From an uncultured Pelagibacteraceae bacterium (GTDB taxonomy: Bacteria > Pseudomonadota > Alphaproteobacteria > Pelagibacterales > Pelagibacteraceae), in assembly GCA_902628635.1 (NCBI GenBank), contig CACONQ010000002.1, positions 100,916 to 164,915 on the forward strand: 64,000 nt of DNA, in the 5' to 3' direction. The position numbers and the translations under genes were made by a program. The notes below the pieces were generated by a model. The model was given only the letters and a program-made list of their open reading frames with translations, was not told the origin of the DNA and did no database searches. Position 1 is the first letter of the stretch, and every line of letters starts with the position of its first letter. Positions 19,109 to 28,703 of this stretch are shown one piece after another.

Positions 19109-19224
19109 CGCTCCTAAGCATACATTGAAACTTCAATTATAGGTAGAATAAATATTAAATTACATACATCATGTAGTAGATTTAAAAAATAATATTAATA
19201 TTTTCAATCGCAGGTTTTTCTGTG

Positions 19225-19238
19225 GTTTCACGTGAAAT
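19225..19238 (+). other. parS-like palindrome
   Basis: GTTTCACGTGAAAT contains the perfect 12-base palindrome TTTCACGTGAAA (19226-19237). It matches the conserved chromosome-partition site bound by ParB (core GTTTCACGTGAAAC) at 13 of 14 positions. It lies in the 147-bp gap before the second EamA gene. ParB sites cluster near the replication origin, but no dnaA, parAB or origin genes are in this window, so a transcription-factor site is the alternative. Confidence 0.5.
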
Positions 19239-19255
19239 TAATATAGGTATAATTA

Positions 19256-20113
19256 ATGATAAAGCTGTTTCCAATAATATTTATATTACTTTGGTCTTCT
19301 GCATTTATAACTACAAAACCTATTATAGACTATAGTGATCCTTTTGCTGCTTTAGCATTTAGATTTTTTTTTGTTTCAATAGGCTTTTTTATTTTTTCTA
19401 TTTTTGCAAACAACACTTTAAAATCTTCAAATAAAAATGTTATTCAATCAATTTTAAGCGGAGTTCTTTTTCACGGATTTTACTTGGGAGGAGTTTTTTA
19501 TTCAATTTCAATTGGAATGCCCACAGGTATCACAGCATTAATTGTAACTTTACAACCAGTTTTAACAAATATCTTAGCAGGCCCGTTGCTTAATGAAAAA
19601 ATAACAAAACCCCAATGGATCGGTATGATATTGGGATTTGCTGGGGCAAGTCTTGTACTTGGTTTAGATATTGGTAATAACTTACCTTTAAATGGTGTTT
19701 TAGCCGCTTTTATAAGTCTTTTTGCAATTACATTTTCAACACTTTGGCAAAAAAAATTAAGTAATAATTTGCCACTTTCTTCAAGCAATATGTATCAAGC
19801 AATAGGGGGGTGCTTATTTCATATTTTAGTTATTATGTTTTTCGCAAAACCTGAAATCTCTTTTACCCCAACTTTTATATTGGCAATGTCGCATCAAATT
19901 TTATTAGTATCTTTTGGTGCTTTTACTATCCTAATGTATTTAATAAAAAATAACTCAGCTAGTAAAACTGTTTCTGTTTTTTTTCTAATACCACCAACTT
20001 CAGCGATTATTGCATGGATATTTCTAAATGAAACGCTTAATTCAATCGATATATTTGGTTTTTTTGTTGCAACTGTAGGAGTTTACATAGCAACAAGAAA
20101 AGAAAAAATTTAA
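19256..20113 (+). CDS. EamA/DMT-family transporter
   Basis: A second ten-helix DMT protein (285 residues), with two EamA repeats starting IFILLWSSAFITTKPI and LPLNGVLAAFISLFAI, and the usual GMPTGITALIVTLQPVLTNILAG loop. Substrate unknown. It is not closely similar to the transporter at 17311, so a recent tandem copy is unlikely. It begins 18 bp after the parS-like palindrome and ends 3 bp from the convergent thioesterase gene. Confidence 0.85.
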   Translation: MIKLFPIIFILLWSSAFITTKPIIDYSDPFAALAFRFFFVSIGFFIFSIFANNTLKSSNKNVIQSILSGVLFHGFYLGGVFYSISIGMPTGITALIVTLQPVLTNILAGPLLNEKITKPQWIGMILGFAGASLVLGLDIGNNLPLNGVLAAFISLFAITFSTLWQKKLSNNLPLSSSNMYQAIGGCLFHILVIMFFAKPEISFTPTFILAMSHQILLVSFGAFTILMYLIKNNSASKTVSVFFLIPPTSAIIAWIFLNETLNSIDIFGFFVATVGVYIATRKEKI

Positions 20114-20115
20114 AT

Positions 20116-20586
20116 TTATTTTTTAAGTTTAGATGAAAACATCAGATTTTCAGCATTAAAGTTATTTTTATTTTTGCTTATAAAATCTTCCATTAGTTTA
20201 ATTTTATCTTCCTCAAATTCAGATACTTTTCTTTGGCCTAAATCAACATATAAAGATAAAATTTCAATAGTGGATGCCAAATATTTTTGCTCACTGTGAA
20301 CCATCTCTAACTTATATTGTAATCTTTTTTTATCGTGATCAAAATAGAGTAGATTTACATCAACTTGGTCACCTTCTTTCACCTCTTGATTATACGTGAT
20401 ATGAGATTCAACAACCATTGTGCTTTTCTTTGTACTCTTTGCTGAAGCTTCACCCATGTTAAATGATGTCATTAATTTTTCTGCACCGTAAAGGTCAAAA
20501 ATTAAAACATAGTAAGCCACATTCATGTGATTGTTATAATCTGTCCAATCTTTTAAAATTTTTTGCGAAGTTAAATGAATTGCCAT
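20116..20586 (-). CDS. hot-dog fold thioesterase
   Basis: A 156-residue 4HBT-type thioesterase. The signature WTDYNNHMNVAYYVLIFD (about 14-31) holds the Asp-x-x-x-His pattern of acyl-CoA hydrolases in which the N-terminal D/N-H-M motif marks the active site; a VVESHITYNQEVKEGD strand follows. Betainyl-CoA thioesterases of carnitine breakdown look similar at this motif, but the acyl group cannot be told. An in-frame codon at 20649 lies further upstream; MAIHLTSQK at 20586 fits the family start better. Confidence 0.8.
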   Translation of the reverse strand: MAIHLTSQKILKDWTDYNNHMNVAYYVLIFDLYGAEKLMTSFNMGEASAKSTKKSTMVVESHITYNQEVKEGDQVDVNLLYFDHDKKRLQYKLEMVHSEQKYLASTIEILSLYVDLGQRKVSEFEEDKIKLMEDFISKNKNNFNAENLMFSSKLKK

Positions 20587-20711
20587 ATTTAAAAGAATTA
20601 TTTTAGCATAAAACTTAGACTTTTTGATATTATAATTTTTCAACTTCAAATTGAAAATTATTTAACTCATTTACAAGGTTCATAAAAAGGTTTTTAATTT
20701 AACTTATATAA

Positions 20712-22412
20712 ATGGTTAAAAAGACAAAAAAGAGGAACAAGAAATCTAAAAAGTCGATTAAAAAATCTAAATCAAAAAAAAAGACGACTAGAAAAATTTC
20801 TAAATCTTCAAAGCGAAAAAAAAGTCTTAAAACCAAATCAAAAAAGCGTAAAACAAATGGAGGAAAAATGAGCGCAGAAGCAATGAAAGTGTCTTCAGTT
20901 CTTGATACCTCTCATTTGAAGGTTAAATTTCCATTTAAGTCAAAATATGGAAACTACATTAATGGTAAGTTTGTAGAACCTAAATCTGGTAAGTATTTTG
21001 ACAATACTTCACCTATTTCAAATGAGGTTATCTGTACTATTGCACGATCAAATGAGAAAGACGTAGATGCAGCACTAGATGCTGCTCACGCAGCTTTCCC
21101 TAGTTGGGGCAAAACTTCAATAACGGAAAGATCAAACATTCTTTTAAAAATTGCTGACGTGATTGAGAAAAATCTTAATGTGTTAGCAACTGCAGAATGT
21201 TTAGATAATGGTAAGCCAATTAGAGAATGTATGGCAGCTGATTTACCGCTGGTAATAGATCATTGGAGATATTTTGCTGGGGTAATCAGAGCAGAAGAGG
21301 GTTCAGTTGCTGAGATTAGTAACGGTGAATACTCTTATCACATTCCTGAGCCACTTGGAGTAGTCGGTCAAATTATACCGTGGAACTTTCCATTATTAAT
21401 GGCAACTTGGAAACTTGCTCCAGCTTTAGCTGCAGGAAACTGTGTAGTGTTAAAACCTGCTGAGCAAACACCAGCATCAATAATGTTACTTATGGAATTA
21501 ATTGGAGATTTATTACCTCCAGGAGTAGTTAATATTGTAAGTGGCTTTGGTTTAGAAGCTGGTAAACCACTAGCATCATCAAAAAGAATCAGAAAGATTG
21601 CTTTTACAGGTGAAACAACGACTGGTCGTTTAATAATGCAATATGCATCACAAAACTTAATACCAATCACGTTGGAGCTAGGTGGAAAATCTCCAAACAT
21701 TTTCTTTGAAGACGTTATGGCGAAAGATGACGACTTTTTAGACAAATGTCTTGAGGGTTTTGCAATGTTTACGTTAAACCAAGGTGAGGTATGTACTTGC
21801 CCAAGCAGAGTGTTAATACAAGAGTCTATCTATGACAAATTCATAGAAAAAGCTATTGCTAGAACTAAAGCTGTTAAGCAAGATAATCCTTTAAAAATGG
21901 AAACTATGATCGGTGCACAAGCATCATTAGAGCAAATGGAGAAAATCAAATCTTATCTAGATTTAGGTAAGAAAGAAGGAGCCAAAGTTCTATGTGGTGG
22001 AAATGTTGCTAAGATCAATAGTGGTTTAGAAAAAGGTAACTATATCGAACCAACTATTTTCGAAGGTACAAACGACATGAGAATATTCCAAGAAGAAATT
22101 TTTGGTCCAGTTGTCTCAGTAACTAAATTCAAAGATGAAAAAGAAGCATTAGAAATTGCTAATGATACTCTTTATGGTTTAGGTGCAGGTGTATGGACAA
22201 GAAATGGAAATCTTGCGTTTAGAATGGGTAGAGAGATACAAGCTGGAAGAGTTTGGACAAACTGTTATCACGCGTATCCTGCTCATGCTGCTTTCGGCGG
22301 ATATAAACAATCTGGTATCGGAAGAGAAACTCATAAAATGATGCTTAACCACTATAGACAGGTGAAAAATTTGCACGTGTCTTACAGTGAGAAAAAATTA
22401 GGCTTCTTTTAG
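20712..22412 (+). CDS. aldehyde dehydrogenase (ExaC/AldB type) with Lys/Arg/Ser-rich N-terminal tail
   Basis: NAD-dependent aldehyde dehydrogenase. The catalytic part has [12 protein letters not shown], the general base in TLELGGKSP and the nucleophilic Cys in [12 protein letters not shown], plus the C-terminal [12 protein letters not shown], matching ExaC/AcoD-like acetaldehyde dehydrogenases that are often beside DUF779, as here. Residues 1-52 are unusual: 25 Lys, 4 Arg and no acid. An internal ATG at 20868 (MSAEAMK) follows GGAGGAAAA, an excellent ribosome site, and would give the normal 514 residues. Either the tail is a real extension or translation starts at 20868. Confidence 0.88.
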   Translation: MVKKTKKRNKKSKKSIKKSKSKKKTTRKISKSSKRKKSLKTKSKKRKTNGGKMSAEAMKVSSVLDTSHLKVKFPFKSKYGNYINGKFVEPKSGKYFDNTSPISNEVICTIARSNEKDVDAALDAAHAAFPSWGKTSITERSNILLKIADVIEKNLNVLATAECLDNGKPIRECMAADLPLVIDHWRYFAGVIRAEEGSVAEISNGEYSYHIPEPLGVVGQIIPWNFPLLMATWKLAPALAAGNCVVLKPAEQTPASIMLLMELIGDLLPPGVVNIVSGFGLEAGKPLASSKRIRKIAFTGETTTGRLIMQYASQNLIPITLELGGKSPNIFFEDVMAKDDDFLDKCLEGFAMFTLNQGEVCTCPSRVLIQESIYDKFIEKAIARTKAVKQDNPLKMETMIGAQASLEQMEKIKSYLDLGKKEGAKVLCGGNVAKINSGLEKGNYIEPTIFEGTNDMRIFQEEIFGPVVSVTKFKDEKEALEIANDTLYGLGAGVWTRNGNLAFRMGREIQAGRVWTNCYHAYPAHAAFGGYKQSGIGRETHKMMLNHYRQVKNLHVSYSEKKLGFF

Positions 22413-22429
22413 AAACTAACTAATATATA

Positions 22430-22460
22430 ATGGCCCGTGAGGAATCACGGGCCATATTTT
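22430..22460 (+). terminator. perfect rho-independent terminator-like hairpin
   Basis: An 11-bp perfect stem (22430-22440 with 22445-22455; arm ATGGCCCGTGA) closed by a GGAA tetraloop and followed by ATTTTT. It is far more GC-rich than its surroundings. It lies 17 bp after the aldehyde dehydrogenase stop, and its T-run touches the next gene's ATG at 22462. Confidence 0.85.
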
Positions 22461-22461
22461 T

Positions 22462-22815
22462 ATGAAAGTTAAAGCAACAGACTCAGCACTAAAACTAATT
22501 GAGGAGCTTAAAGCTCAACATGGAGATGAACTTTTATTTCATCAATCTGGTGGGTGCTGTGATGGTAGCGCTCCAATGTGCTATCCAAGAAATGAGTACA
22601 TGGTCGGAAACAGCGATGTAAAACTGGGGGAGATTGGTGGAATTCCTTTTTATATGAATGATGATCAATACGAGAAATGGAAACATACTGATTTAACAAT
22701 AGATGCTGTTAAAGGTATTGGAGGAATGTTTTCCCTCGATAACGGAACTGGAAAAAGATTTTTAACAAAATCAGAGATATGTTTAGTCGTTGATAACGAC
22801 AAATCTAAAAATTAA
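22462..22815 (+). CDS. DUF779 protein
   Basis: A 117-residue DUF779 protein with the family signature HQSGGCCDGSAPMCYP (about 26-41), which holds three of its conserved Cys. DUF779 genes commonly sit beside ExaC/AcoD-type aldehyde dehydrogenases, as here, and may support that enzyme, but no function is established. Homology starts at the ATG 22462, only 6 bases after the hairpin at 22430-22455, so there is no ordinary ribosome-binding site; initiation must happen on the hairpin's trailing T-run or after the hairpin opens. Confidence 0.88.
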   Translation: MKVKATDSALKLIEELKAQHGDELLFHQSGGCCDGSAPMCYPRNEYMVGNSDVKLGEIGGIPFYMNDDQYEKWKHTDLTIDAVKGIGGMFSLDNGTGKRFLTKSEICLVVDNDKSKN

Positions 22816-22817
22816 TC

Positions 22818-22839
22818 CCTCTGCAGCACATTACAGAGG
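22818..22839 (-). terminator. short hairpin between DUF779 and GYD genes
   Basis: A 6-bp stem CCTCTG (22818-22823) / CAGAGG (22834-22839) with a 10-base loop. On the minus strand it follows the GYD-protein stop by about 15 bp and is trailed by GATTAATTTTT, so it could terminate that gene. The stem is short; on the plus strand no T-run follows. Confidence 0.45.
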
Positions 22840-22854
22840 AAAATAAAATTTAAA

Positions 22855-23178
22855 TTAACCAGCTGGTTTATAAGACGCCAAAGCTTTAGCAGCCATTTCA
22901 GCAGTCTTGTTCATATCCATTTCTTCCAAGATTGTAAAATTTTTTATAGAACCAGTTGCCTCTACTGCTAATTTTACCGCCGCAACACCATCAAAGCCAG
23001 TGCCGCTTACAACACCAACAAAATCATAAGTTCCTCTTGTTATAGAAAAAGATTCCATTTTTCCACCTACAGCTTGTGAAAGGGCTGTTGCTGCCGCTGC
23101 TCTATCTTGTTTCGGATCTCCAATAAATCCTTTAAAAGCTTGACCAGTATAATTACCCATTACATAATATTTAGCCAT
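22855..23178 (-). CDS. GYD-domain protein
   Basis: A 107-residue GYD-domain protein (MAKYYVMGNYTGQAFKG at the start, GTYDFVGVV in the middle). GYD proteins are small ferredoxin-like-fold proteins with no settled function, found in many proteobacteria. It has an AAGGAG ribosome site 7 bp before the ATG and lies alone between DUF779 (convergent) and the next aldehyde dehydrogenase (divergent). Confidence 0.82.
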   Translation of the reverse strand: MAKYYVMGNYTGQAFKGFIGDPKQDRAAAATALSQAVGGKMESFSITRGTYDFVGVVSGTGFDGVAAVKLAVEATGSIKNFTILEEMDMNKTAEMAAKALASYKPAG

Positions 23179-23273
23179 ATTTACTCCTTTTGTTTAAAAT
23201 ATTATAACATCTTAAATAAGGAAAAATTAAAATATTAGCTTCAAGCCTCAACTTGAAATAGAATAAAAAAAAT

Positions 23274-24716
23274 ATGTACGAAAAATTTGGACAATTCATT
23301 GATGGCAAATGGAAGCAGTCTTCAGATAAAAAAACTTATGAAGTAATCAATCCTGCAAATGAGGAAATAATTGGGAATGCATCTAAAGCCACTCCTAAGG
23401 ATGTTGAGGAAGCATTAAAGTCTGCAGAGAAAGGCTTAAGCGTTTGGAGAAATACATCACCCTGGCAACGAAGCTACACTTTGAGAAAGATTGCTGACAA
23501 AATGAGAGAGAAACAGGATATTTTAGCAAAATGGATGACATTAGAAGTTGGAAAACCATTCGCAGAGGCGAAAGGTGAAGTAAGTGGCTCAGCAGATATT
23601 TTTGAATGGAATGCTGAGGAAACAAAAAGAATTTATGGTCAAACAGTTGAGAGTAGATTTCAAGATACAAGAGTTCATGTATATTATCAACCAGTTGGAG
23701 TTGTTGCAGCATTATCGCCGTGGAATTTTCCACTAGTATTATCTGCTAGAAAAATTTCAACGGCTCTGGCAGCAGGATGTTCAGTAATTATTAAACCCGA
23801 TGTTATAACACCAGGAACAGTTATGGAGCTAGTTGATATTTGCCGAGAATGCGGTGTGCCTCCAGGAGTAGTAAATTTACTTTCAGGAGATCCTCCAAGT
23901 ATTGCTACACAGCTAATTTCCTCTGATATAGTAAAAAAAATTTCTATTACAGGATCTTCAAGGGTTGGAAAATTAATTTTAAAACAGGCTGCTGATAAAG
24001 TGCAAAGGGTTACCATGGAATTAAGTGGTCATTCTCCATTTATTGTTTTTGATGATGCCGATATTAAAAAGGCCACGGATATGGCAATTTCTGCTAAATT
24101 TAGAAACAATGGGCAAGTTTGTATATCACCCAACAGATTTTATATACAAGAGAGTAAAAAAGATGAATTCGTAAATCTTTTCATTGAAAAAACAAAAAAA
24201 TTAAAAATTGGAAACGGAATGGATCCGGATGTCCAATTGGGTCCTTTAACTACTAAAAAAAGATTAAATGAGGTTGAGGAATTAGTTGAAACTACAAAAA
24301 AAGAAGGGGCCAAAGTTCTCTTAGGTGGAAAAAGACCTCAAGGATTTAACAAAGGTTATTTTTATGAACCAACTGTGTTTGATAATGTAAAAGATGACTT
24401 CACTATTATGAAAGTTGAACCATTTGGACCTTTAGTTCCAATGCTTTCTTTTAAAACATTTGATGAGGTAATCGAAAGAGCAAATAATCATGAACTTGGC
24501 TTATCAAGTTATATTTGCACAAACTCAATGGAGAAAGCTCACAGGGCTTCTGAACTAATGGAAGCAGGCACGGTAGCTGTCAACACTCCACTAGTAGCAC
24601 TTGCTGAAGCACCATTTGGAGGAATAAAACAAGCGGGTTACGGTAGAGAAGGTGGTTCAATGGCTATAAAAGATTATTTAAATGTAAAATATACGCACCT
24701 TGGATTAAAGGGTTAG
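23274..24716 (+). CDS. NAD(P)-dependent aldehyde dehydrogenase (SSADH-like)
   Basis: A 480-residue aldehyde dehydrogenase. Motifs are PWNFPLVLSARK (about 149), GSSRVGKLI, TMELSGHSPFIVFDDAD with the general-base Glu (about 248) and NNGQVCISPNRF with the nucleophilic Cys (about 282). The last motif and the AEAPFGGIKQAGYGREGG tail resemble succinate-semialdehyde and lactaldehyde-type enzymes. Unlike the ALDH at 20712, it has no N-terminal extension. It starts 6 bp before ppc, so the two may be cotranscribed. Substrate is not determinable here. Confidence 0.85.
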   Translation: MYEKFGQFIDGKWKQSSDKKTYEVINPANEEIIGNASKATPKDVEEALKSAEKGLSVWRNTSPWQRSYTLRKIADKMREKQDILAKWMTLEVGKPFAEAKGEVSGSADIFEWNAEETKRIYGQTVESRFQDTRVHVYYQPVGVVAALSPWNFPLVLSARKISTALAAGCSVIIKPDVITPGTVMELVDICRECGVPPGVVNLLSGDPPSIATQLISSDIVKKISITGSSRVGKLILKQAADKVQRVTMELSGHSPFIVFDDADIKKATDMAISAKFRNNGQVCISPNRFYIQESKKDEFVNLFIEKTKKLKIGNGMDPDVQLGPLTTKKRLNEVEELVETTKKEGAKVLLGGKRPQGFNKGYFYEPTVFDNVKDDFTIMKVEPFGPLVPMLSFKTFDEVIERANNHELGLSSYICTNSMEKAHRASELMEAGTVAVNTPLVALAEAPFGGIKQAGYGREGGSMAIKDYLNVKYTHLGLKG

Positions 24717-24722
24717 TATTAA

Positions 24723-27413
24723 ATGTTAAAAAGAGATCTTTACTATGAGAGAATTCCAACAAAATCCTTAAGAGATGATGTCAGATATCTTGGAAATATT
24801 TTAGGAAGAGTTATTAAAAAGCAAGAGGGCGAAAGTTTTTTTAATCTTGTAGAAAAAATCAGACTTTTATCAAAAGCGAACATTAAAAATAAAAATAATA
24901 GAAATCGATTTAAAAAAATTACTTCTGAAATTCAAAGATTAAAACCAATTAAAATATTCAAATTAGCCAGAGCATTTAATCATTTTATGAATTTTATAAA
25001 CTTGACAGAGTCAATCGATGCTTCAAGAAAATTAGATGAATTTGAAAACTCTGATTTAAAAGATAAACACAAAAATATATTTATTGAGGAGATTTTTGAA
25101 AGTCTTTTTAAAAATAAAAAAATTCCAGCACAAAAAATATATAATATTGCAAAAAATCTAAATATTGGAATAGTTTTAACAGCACATCCTACTGAGGTTA
25201 AAAGAAGAACTTTAATTCAAAAGTATCATAAGATTACTGAAATAATGGATCAAAGAGATTTACTAAAACATATGCCTTCTAGGCTAAAGATACTTGATAA
25301 AAAACTATATGATGAGTTCACAATTATTTGGAATACAGATGATTTGAAAAGATTTAAACCAACTCCTTCAGAAGAAGCGCGATGGGGGCTAGCAGTAATA
25401 GAGGATAGTCTTTGGGAGACGATTCCTAAAGTGTACAGAAGACTTAACGCTATATTTGTAAAACATATGGGTAAAAATTTACCAAAAAATTTTAATCCGA
25501 TTGAGTTTGGTTCTTGGATGGGAGGTGATAGAGATGGGAATCCTAATGTGACTGCAGCTACTACGAAAGAGGTGATCTTGCTATCAAGATGGGAAGCTGC
25601 AAAGTTATATGAGAAGGAATTAACAAAATTAATTAGAGGGCTTTCAATGGAAAAATGCTCTAATAAAATATCAAGAATAACAGGTAAAACTTTTGAACCT
25701 TATAGAGTTTATCTAAGACCACTTAGAGATAAAATGAGAAAAACACATAGATTAATTGAAAGACATTTAGTAGCTAAAAAGCCGCTTAAACAAAAAAAGC
25801 TTTTATCTTCTAAAGAGGAAATTTTAAAACCTTTAAGAGTTGTAAGAGAGTCTTTGGAGCAAAACCAAAGTGAAAATATTGCAAGTGGTGAATTGCTTGA
25901 TTTGATGAGACGAGCAAAATGTTTTGGTATCAATCTTGCAAAACTTGATATTAGACAAGAGTCCTCTAGGCATTCTCAATTGATAGCAGAATATGTAAGA
26001 AAAAAAGATAAATCTAATTATTTAAATTGGAATGAAGATAAAAAAATTAAATATTTATCGAATGCTATGAGTAAAAATAAAAAAAATTTAAGTACTTTTG
26101 ATTTTAAAAATAAAGAAAATAAAGAGGTTTGGTCAACTTTTAATATTCTAGCTGAAGAGCCAACAGAATGTTTAGGGGCTTATGTAATATCTATGACGTC
26201 AGCAGCTTCAGATATATTAGCAGTTTACTTAATGCAAAAAGAGGCAAATATAAAAGAAAAATTAAGGGTTGTGCCGCTTTTTGAAACCTTACAAGATTTA
26301 AAAAATGCAAAAGCAATTATGGAAAAACTTTTTTCATTGAGCTGGTATAGAAAGTTAATAAAAAATAAACAGGAAATAATGATTGGTTACTCAGACTCAA
26401 GTAAAGATGCTGGAAAGTTATCAGCAAGCTGGCATCAATATAAACTCCAAGAGGAAGTTTTATCTATAGCTGAAAAACATAAAATAGAATTAACATTTTT
26501 TCATGGCAGAGGAGGCTCAGCTGGAAGAGGCGGAGGCCCAATTCAAGCTACAATGAGATCTCAACCACCTAAATCAGTATATGGTCGTATTAGAATAACA
26601 GACCAGGGAGAAATGATACAACAAAAATATGGCTATGAACCTTTGGCAAAATATAATTTGTGTAGTTACATAGGTTCAGTTATGCAAGCAACACTTAACC
26701 CTCCACCACATCCTAAAGAAAGCTGGAGAAATTTAATTGAAAATATGACAAAGATATCTACTTCTGCTTACAGAAAAAATATCAATGAGAACTCAGATTT
26801 TATACGATATTTTAAAACTGTTACTCCTCACTTGGCATTAGGAAAATTATCCATAGGATCTAGGCCTTCAAAACGAAAAAATGTTGATAACATTCAGAGT
26901 TTAAGAGCTATACCTTGGGTTTTTGCATGGACACAGATTAGATTAATGTTACCAGCTTGGTTAGGTACAGGTGATGCTTTAAAATATTCATCAGTAAAAA
27001 AGTATAAAAAAACTCTTACTGATATGGAAAAAAATTGGCCATTCTTTAATTCAACAATGGATATATTAGATATGGTTATATCAAAAGTTGACCCAGAGAT
27101 ATCTGAGGTTTATGAAAATAACTTAGCTGATAAAAAATTAAAAGATGTTGGGGATAAATTAAGATCTGAATTTGATATAATTAAAAAACTAAACAAGTTC
27201 ATTACTCCCAAGGAAATTATTAATCAAAGAAAGAAATTTAGAACTACAATTATTGTAAGAGATATTTATTCTGAAGTTCTTAACATACTTCAAGCTGTAG
27301 TAATGAATAAATTAAATAAAAAAAGATTAAAAATGGACGAGAAAAAATATCTTAACGATGCAATGATGACATCAATAGCTGGAATATCTGCTGCAATGAA
27401 GAATACGGGTTAA
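24723..27413 (+). CDS. ppc: phosphoenolpyruvate carboxylase
   Basis: Anaplerotic enzyme that fixes bicarbonate onto PEP to give oxaloacetate. The 896-residue protein carries the essential His in VLTAHPTEVKRRT (about 156), GGDRDGNPNVT (about 263) and the glycine-rich PEP-binding FHGRGGSAGRGGGP (about 594-607). It ends with the canonical KNTG, whose terminal Gly is required in this family. Length matches bacterial PEPC. It is flanked by an aldehyde dehydrogenase and ccdA, whose ATG begins right at the ppc stop. Confidence 0.96.
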   Translation: MLKRDLYYERIPTKSLRDDVRYLGNILGRVIKKQEGESFFNLVEKIRLLSKANIKNKNNRNRFKKITSEIQRLKPIKIFKLARAFNHFMNFINLTESIDASRKLDEFENSDLKDKHKNIFIEEIFESLFKNKKIPAQKIYNIAKNLNIGIVLTAHPTEVKRRTLIQKYHKITEIMDQRDLLKHMPSRLKILDKKLYDEFTIIWNTDDLKRFKPTPSEEARWGLAVIEDSLWETIPKVYRRLNAIFVKHMGKNLPKNFNPIEFGSWMGGDRDGNPNVTAATTKEVILLSRWEAAKLYEKELTKLIRGLSMEKCSNKISRITGKTFEPYRVYLRPLRDKMRKTHRLIERHLVAKKPLKQKKLLSSKEEILKPLRVVRESLEQNQSENIASGELLDLMRRAKCFGINLAKLDIRQESSRHSQLIAEYVRKKDKSNYLNWNEDKKIKYLSNAMSKNKKNLSTFDFKNKENKEVWSTFNILAEEPTECLGAYVISMTSAASDILAVYLMQKEANIKEKLRVVPLFETLQDLKNAKAIMEKLFSLSWYRKLIKNKQEIMIGYSDSSKDAGKLSASWHQYKLQEEVLSIAEKHKIELTFFHGRGGSAGRGGGPIQATMRSQPPKSVYGRIRITDQGEMIQQKYGYEPLAKYNLCSYIGSVMQATLNPPPHPKESWRNLIENMTKISTSAYRKNINENSDFIRYFKTVTPHLALGKLSIGSRPSKRKNVDNIQSLRAIPWVFAWTQIRLMLPAWLGTGDALKYSSVKKYKKTLTDMEKNWPFFNSTMDILDMVISKVDPEISEVYENNLADKKLKDVGDKLRSEFDIIKKLNKFITPKEIINQRKKFRTTIIVRDIYSEVLNILQAVVMNKLNKKRLKMDEKKYLNDAMMTSIAGISAAMKNTG

Positions 27414-28121
27414 ATGCTAGAGTTATTTATTGCTTTTGGTGCTGGCTTATTAAGTTTTTTATCACCCTGTGTGTTACCCTTAATACCTGGATATATTTCA
27501 TATATATCAGGGAGTTCTTTAAATGAGTTAGTAGAGAAAAAAAATATAAATTTAGTTCCAATAATTTTATTCACATTAGGTTTTTCAATCGTTTTTATTA
27601 TATTTGGTGCAGCTGCAACTTATCTTGGTAAATTACTTTTAACCAACTCTAATGAATTGAGAATTTTTGCAGGAGTGATAATAATAATTTTTTCACTTCA
27701 AATATTGGGTGTAATAAATATTAATTTTTTAAATTACGAAAAAAGAATTCATACAGAGAAAAATATTGGTATTTTTGGTCCAGTATTAGTTGGTTTTGCC
27801 TTTGGTTTTGGTTGGACACCGTGTATAGGTCCTATTTTAGGCTCGATACTTGCTTTGGCATCAACAGAGGAAAATATTAATAGGGGAATCATATTACTTT
27901 TTTCTTACTCGATGGGGCTTGCAATACCCTTCATTTTATCAGGTTACTTATTACAAAAATTTTTGGTGGTCTCAAAAAATATTAAAACAAAAATGAATAT
28001 AATAGTAAAAACAGGAGGTATTTTACTATTATTAACTGGGTTACTTATTTTAACAAATCAGTTACAAGCTTTAGGTTTTTATTTATTAAGGTATATGCCT
28101 TTTTTACAAAATTTAGGATAG
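27414..28121 (+). CDS. ccdA: cytochrome c biogenesis thiol-disulfide transporter CcdA
   Basis: A 235-residue, six-helix membrane protein that carries reducing equivalents from cytoplasmic thioredoxin across the membrane for cytochrome c maturation or periplasmic disulfide reduction. Family signatures are LSPCVLPLIPGYISYISG (about 15-32) and GWTPCIGPILGSIL (about 137), each with one redox Cys flanked by Pro. It is the stand-alone short form without DsbD's periplasmic domains. It starts with no gap after ppc and is followed 3 bp later by the FMN-reductase-like gene. Confidence 0.92.
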   Translation: MLELFIAFGAGLLSFLSPCVLPLIPGYISYISGSSLNELVEKKNINLVPIILFTLGFSIVFIIFGAAATYLGKLLLTNSNELRIFAGVIIIIFSLQILGVININFLNYEKRIHTEKNIGIFGPVLVGFAFGFGWTPCIGPILGSILALASTEENINRGIILLFSYSMGLAIPFILSGYLLQKFLVVSKNIKTKMNIIVKTGGILLLLTGLLILTNQLQALGFYLLRYMPFLQNLG

Positions 28122-28124
28122 TTT

Positions 28125-28703
28125 ATGAAAATTTATCAAATCGACTCTAGCGCAAGAAAAGAAGGCTCTACATCAAGACAACTATCAAAAAAGCTTCTTA
28201 ATAAAATTAAAAAACCAGGTGATGAAATAATCTACAGAGACTTGGATGATGAAATGCTTTTTATTTCTAAATTAACCGAGTCAGGTATGAAGATACCTTT
28301 AGATAAACAAACTGAAGATCATAAAAAAATGTTTGAATTATCTGATAAGCTAGTTTTAGAACTGAAAGAAAGTGACATAATTATAATTTCAGCCCCAATT
28401 TACAATTTTGGTCCACCTGCAACCTTAAAAGCTTGGTCCGATCTTGCAGCACGTGTTGATACAACATTCAAGTATACACCTGATGGAAAAAGAATTGGAT
28501 TGCTTAAAAATAAAAAAGCTTATTTAGTGATTACCTCAGGGGGTACTAAAATTGGCAGTAAAGAGGATTTTCTAAGTCCTTGGCTAACCCTAATGTTAAA
28601 TTTTTTTGGAATTACAGATATAAAAATTATATCTGCTGATCAAATGTCCATAGATTATGAGAAATCAATTGCAAAAGCTGAAAAAGAAATTGAAGATTTA
28701 TAA
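28125..28703 (+). CDS. FMN-dependent NADH-azoreductase-like flavoprotein
   Basis: A 192-residue flavodoxin-fold quinone/azo reductase (AzoR/AcpD family). It shows the flavin phosphate loop IDSSARKEGSTSRQLS (about 6-21), APIYNFGPPATLKAWSD (about 92-108), and TSGGTKIG in the C-terminal half. The family reduces quinones by two electrons and may protect against thiol stress. It is cotranscribed with ccdA (3-bp gap) and its 3' end overlaps the convergent dioxygenase gene by 6 bp. Confidence 0.85.
   Translation: MKIYQIDSSARKEGSTSRQLSKKLLNKIKKPGDEIIYRDLDDEMLFISKLTESGMKIPLDKQTEDHKKMFELSDKLVLELKESDIIIISAPIYNFGPPATLKAWSDLAARVDTTFKYTPDGKRIGLLKNKKAYLVITSGGTKIGSKEDFLSPWLTLMLNFFGITDIKIISADQMSIDYEKSIAKAEKEIEDL

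Noticed and set aside
17311..20113. The two EamA genes as a tandem duplication
   Set aside because: They differ throughout beyond shared family motifs and are separated by the methyltransferase gene on the other strand.
23240..23257. Hairpin TTCAAG-CCTCAA-CTTGAA upstream of the second aldehyde dehydrogenase
   Set aside because: Six-bp AT-rich stem with no T-run; no evidence for terminator or operator function.
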